A program made the position numbers and the translations under genes. 64,000 nt of DNA, from the NCBI GenBank assembly GCA_023213395.1, contig CM041465.1:196237741-196301740 (forward strand). Direction: 5' to 3'. How positions within the stretch are numbered: position 1 is the first letter of the stretch; the number at the start of each line of letters is the position of its first letter. Shown piece by piece: positions 60,250-64,000 of this stretch. The notes under the pieces are model-generated. The model was not told the DNA's origin, ran no database searches, and was given only the letters and a program-made list of their open reading frames with translations. Source of the DNA: Cycas panzhihuaensis. Taxonomy: Eukaryota > Cycadophyta.

Positions 60250-61080
60250 TTGGAAATATTCTTCAACTTTTGTGCTCCATTAGAAGGAATACTTCTTCAG
60301 GAGGTCTGTAAGAATTTTGTTATGTATAGTTCCTTATAAAACATCAATACTATCTTATAAGCCCTAGAAATCCTCTTAGTCTAGGGATAGTCTTGGGTGT
60401 GGGTAATTTAAGGATTACTTTAATCTTTTTAAGGTCCACCTTAGATCCTTCACTAGAGGTGATATATCTAAGGTACTTGATCTCTTTCTTAGCAAAACAC
60501 TTAAGAGTATTTTGCAAATAAAGAATTTTCTCATAGTATGTTTAGAACCTTGTCTATATGGGTGATATGTTCTTTCTAGAATTAACTATATTGGAAAATA
60601 AGTGTAAACTTTCATAAAAATACTACTAAAACCCTATTTATTATTTCTTAGAATGTAACCATAGTATTAGTGAGATCAAAACACATTACCTTAAGCTAGT
60701 GATGGCCTTGATAAGTAAAAAATATCATCTTTGGTATGTCTTCTTCCTTGATTCTAATCAGGTGACATCTTGCATGAAGGTCAAATTTTATGAAATATTT
60801 TACTCTGTGGAGCTCATCTAGTAGTTTATCAATCATTGGGATTAGAAATCAATTTTTTATAGTGGCTTTGTAAAGGGAATATCAATTGATACATATAGGT
60901 AATGACCCATTTTCCTTCCTAATCAAAATGAATGATACTATAAATAGGATTTTACTTGGTACTATTGCCACATAGTTTAGTAAGTCTTGTATTATTTTTT
61001 CTATCTTGTTCTTATAATATTATGGATGCTTATAGGTTTTAATTACTATATGATTTTTACTATGTTATAACTTTATTATG
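60250..61080 (-). pseudogene. Gypsy reverse transcriptase remnant
   Basis: LLDELHRVKYFIKFDLHARC and HLIRIKEEDIPKMIFFTYQG near 60700-60830 match the L-D-L-x-x-G-Y-H-Q-I-R and D-I-x-K-T-A-F-R-T-x-x-G segments of gypsy RT (RVT_1). The F-G-L-T-N-A-P-A-T-F segment is decayed to FDLTNTMVTF. The Y-x-D-D-I-L site near 60590 is not preserved. KRLK and PHPRLSLD near 60390-60440 match the post-RT hinge. Confidence 0.85.
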
Positions 61081-61539
61081 TATTATATTCTAAATTAGGG
61101 GATAATCCTATAAGAAGATCTTGAAAGAACATCTTCTATTTATTTATTATTTCTTATACTTATCATTCATCCTCGATTTCCTTTACTTCTATTTATAGGG
61201 AAAGCAACTGAGCTACCATACTGGTGTGTCCTTTTCAAATAAAGTTTTCCATTTGGTATAATGACACTATTTTTGTTTCTCTTAAATGCTGCCCTTATAA
61301 TGTGATTTATTTTCCCCCTTGGTTATATTGTAAGAAGAGCTTATTTAGGTTCACTTTAATAGTTCCAAGTGTTCTCAATCACTAGCATACTAGCACTATA
61401 TCTCCTTTGTCTATATATATTCCATAGAAATTCTCATTCAATGTTGTGTCTCTATTTTGTATCTTAAAGTTTTTTAGCTTACTTTATATAGATGTTTCTA
61501 AACTCTCACCAATACAAACTTAGAACTTAGGTATCCTAG

Positions 61540-61880
61540 TTGGAAATAACTTTAACTATTAGGTTGTAAAGCAATCCATAAAATTATGTTTGCTACTAGG
61601 ATCAACTAAGATAGTTACTACTTTCCTCTTGATGTATCCTCATAATTTAAATGTATTAGGCCTTGTCAACCTAGACATGGTTGAGAAGGATATTTGAAGA
61701 TCATCTTCTTCTATGTTGAGGGTTTCTTGTAAGGGTTTGAATCCAATGCCATCATCCTTTATATCCTCTACTTATTCTAATTCTATCATATATAGTTAAT
61801 TTCTAGTATATTTATATACCAAACCCCACTTCCCCCTATATCTAAAACATAATCCCTTCCTTCTAAGTTCCCCTTATTTT
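61540..61880 (-). pseudogene. Gypsy zinc knuckle and aspartic protease remnant
   Basis: GLCFRYRGKWGLVYKY near 61815-61865 is a decayed C-x2-C-G-x-K-W-G-x-x-H-x-C knuckle. The protease active site is TILVDPSSKHNFMDCF at 61570-61615. The usual D-S-G-A-S-H-N-F reads D-P-S-S-K-H-N-F, so the catalytic Asp stays and the Gly is lost. Confidence 0.83.
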
Positions 61881-62089
61881 ATCTTAGATAATTGTAATAT
61901 ATGTCTCATAAAGCTGATGTCCCTAACTATCTATATATTAGGTCCCCTGCTATCCTAACTTCTTCTTTTACTTTCTCATAAGAATTAAGGAATATAGATG
62001 CTTTGCCTGGAGTTGCATAGGAAATTAATTTTCCTTTCAAAATTGTAAGCCAAACTCATAATTATGTTTAGGTTTTTAGGGTGATAATT

Positions 62090-62480
62090 TAGACATCTAC
62101 TTATATGTCTATAGAGAGGCCATCTATGTATAATCAAGTATGTTACTCTATGAGAATATTTCCCACTACATATACTAACCTAGAGGAATCCTTATTATAC
62201 TTTGTAACCATTCCTACTTTCCTTAGTTTTGTTAGCTCATAATAGTACTCAATGTTTGTTATGGTCTCAAACCACTCTATAAATAACTTGATAAATTTAT
62301 TCTAAGGAGGAGTTTAGTTCATAAATCTTATTTTGTTCAAGTTTTGTCATCACTCACAAGTGATGTTATCCAAGTGCAAGGTGGCAAATGGGACATTTTC
62401 ACTATCTTTGATTTTTAGTAGTCGAAAGTATTATTCCATTTATTGAATCCAAACTTTGGGTTCAAGGGAACCTTGTTCCT
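62090..62480 (-). pseudogene. Gypsy gag capsid remnant
   Basis: WIQWMEYYFRLLKIKDSENV, PFATLHLDNITCEWWQNL-like text and FIKLFIEWFETITNIEYYYE, ELTKLRKVGMVTKYNKDSS follow the Retrotrans_gag pattern (W-x-x-x-x-E-x-Y-F, A-x-x-x-L-x-G-x-A-x-x-W-W, F-x-x-L-x-Q-x-G-S-V-x-x-Y). One stop and small shifts interrupt it. Confidence 0.83.
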
Positions 62481-63189
62481 TATTTAAGCATTACATAGGT
62501 AACTTCTCATTTTTTTTCTTGTGTTCTTGGAGGGTTTATAAGCATTAGAAGTTAGGGCTAAAATAACTATTTTTTGGTCTTCTAATGAAAAACATTTGTA
62601 ATATTTTAGCTATCTAGTCATTAGTTTATTCAAGTCTATTGAGAGATGTGGAGTTTTATTTATGTTTTTAGAATGGGGTGGTTGTGTTCTTTTAGTGCTA
62701 TTTATTATTCTTAGGCAATATTATTTCCAAGAACTCTCCTCAACATCCCCTATAAATTTTAGGTTATATGATTTAATTCTAGATTCTAATTCATCTCCTT
62801 ATCATACATTCCTAGTGTTATGTAATCGAAAGAGGTCCATCATCAATCATAATTGTGTTAATATCTCCTATAGTGAATCATTCAACTTTATGCTTTGAAT
62901 GGTATATAGAACTATTTTAAAAATAGCTCCTCTCATGTTGTTATCAAACAATATAATTTTTTATACTTGTTCTACATCATATGCAACTCTCTCTATTTTG
63001 AAGACTATATCCTAAATTGTAGTGCTAAATGACCTTAAGGTAGTTGTAAATGATTTACATAAATTAGAAAGGATCCTTATATGGGTTTCTAATTTTCTAA
63101 GTTATATAGTCTAAGGGATGTAATTTTTTATTATAGAGTGTGGATTTGAAATTGGTTAGAGAATTTGGGCTTTGAATTTAATTGGTTTA
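62481..63189. other. Junction region between two gypsy remnants
   Basis: Should contain the 5' leader, PBS and LTR of the gypsy element to the left, but none could be defined. The open frame 62662-62898 (plus) has no recognised domain. The RNase H of the next gypsy fragment breaks off near 63190. Confidence 0.4.
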
Positions 63190-64000
63190 TCTCCACTTGA
63201 CCAAGGCACACATTATAACCAGCATTTTGTTGTTGTATATTAACTTTGTTCATTCTATATCCTTTAATTTTTGGATTTCAAAGGTTATGGGATGATCTAA
63301 CATTATTATTACTATTAATATTATACTAGATGCATCATACTCTAAAATAAAAGGTTTACTAAAGTTGGAGATAGTTAGTACTAATATAATTCTTAAATAA
63401 GAGTTTAGTTCCTCAAAGTTAATTTGCACTTCCTATCTCTAATGGAATAAATCTATCTCTAATATGTTTGTTAATGAAGTTATAATTTGAGCATACCCTT
63501 TAACAAACCTTCTATAATAACTAGAAAGCCTAAAAAATGGCCTTAATTTAGCGAAATTCATCAAGATTAGCCAATTAATTATGGGCTAGACTTTTGAGGG
63601 GTTCACCTCCACATCCTCTACATAAATGATGTGGCATAGATACTTAATCTTAAATTTTCCAAAATAATATATTAATTACTTTTTATAGAAGTGTTTATCT
63701 TGTAGATAACTAAAATTTCATCCATATATAATAGATGACAATTCTAGTCTCTAATATAGTCTAGGATGCTATTAAAAAAGCCTAATAAAAATTTCCTTAA
63801 GAATACAACTAATAGTCTATTTATTATTTCTTAGAATATGGCTCAAGAATTGTTGAGGCCAAAAGGTATATCTCTAGATTTATAGTGCCATTCATGAGTT
63901 CTTAAAGCAATCTTTCTCATATATCTTCAACTTGAATCCTAATATACCAATAATTGGATTACAAATCTAATTTAGAGAAATACTTTTCCCTTGTAAGTTC
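63190..64000 (-). pseudogene. Second Ty3/gypsy RT/RNase H fragment (runs off window end)
   Basis: The minus strand reads ALRTHEWHYKSRDIPFGLNN near 63850-63925 (RT H-Y-E-F-L-V-M-P-F-G-L-T-N-A region), then RLLVVFLRKFLL and LLYMDEILVIYKINTSIKSN. RNase H follows: NFSKPFILEYDASSIILIVI near 63300-63360, HPITFEIQKLKD, then NNKMLVIMCALVKWR near 63195-63240. Distinct from the element to the left, since a second RT-RNase H appears in the same orientation. Confidence 0.82.

Larger units (their letters stand above)
55600..62480 (-). mobile_element. Ty3/gypsy retrotransposon, decayed, with a nested LTR element
   Basis: The minus strand shows gag (62480-62090), zinc knuckle and protease (61880-61540), RT (61080-60250), RNase H (60240-59850) and integrase (59849-59384, continuing at 56609-55780). 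Integrase after RNase H is the gypsy order. The extended C-terminal region suggests a chromovirus-like lineage. Element F (56610-59383) is inserted in the integrase. LTRs were not identified. Stops are frequent throughout. Confidence 0.88.

Overview
This window reads as nuclear DNA from a land plant with a large, repeat-rich genome. It is strongly AT-rich by eye, packed with Ty1/copia and Ty3/gypsy LTR retrotransposons at many stages of decay, and the primer-binding sites use the plant initiator-tRNA-Met complement (TGGTATCAGAGC). I cannot name the species. I found no intact host gene, rRNA, tRNA, CRISPR array or organelle insert. Every recognisable coding segment is a piece of a retrotransposon, and almost all are broken by stops and frameshifts.

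Layout. 1-6742: a minus-strand copia element (Copia-A copy 1) cut by the window start, with gag, protease, integrase, RT and RNase H remnants, a long leader and the 5' LTR. 6840-9517: two diverged direct copies of a leader-PBS-LTR block (element A). 9518-13692: unassigned AT-rich DNA with an 87-bp minisatellite. 13698-16364: a compact 2.67-kb LTR element without recognised genes (element B) with a perfect CTTTA target duplication. 18961-26540: a complete 7.58-kb minus-strand copia element (Copia-A copy 2), with 298-bp LTRs that differ at one base and an AAAGG target duplication. 29161-33311: a plus-strand copia remnant (Copia-D copy 1). 34320-34850: a gypsy-like gag remnant. 36306-42375: a minus-strand copia element (Copia-C copy 1) with a GGTTT duplication. 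42890-46620: a short array of 178-191-bp tandem repeats split by a 2.77-kb rearranged Copia-C derivative that carries a third, inverted LTR fragment. 47880-49833: a pyrimidine-rich stretch, a (CT)24 tract and a 1.26-kb compound CA/TA microsatellite. 50130-53830: a second Copia-D remnant whose RT is invaded by (AT)66. 55600-62480: a minus-strand Ty3/gypsy element with a 2.77-kb gag-only LTR element (element F, 56610-59383) nested in its integrase. 63190-64000: another gypsy RT/RNase H fragment.

How it fits together: the window is a record of successive insertions. The order can be read from LTR divergence (1 of 298 sites for Copia-A copy 2; about 33 of 366, counted by hand, for element F), from nesting, and from restored reading frame at one insertion site. 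Two elements (B and F) and the rearranged Copia-C copy could only have moved with proteins supplied by other elements. The most unusual recurring pattern is a tRNA-primer-binding-site-like motif inside the LTR end, 17-32 bp from the boundary, in three different elements, plus a duplicated PBS around a 226-bp insert in a fourth. I saw no convincing new host or defence system.
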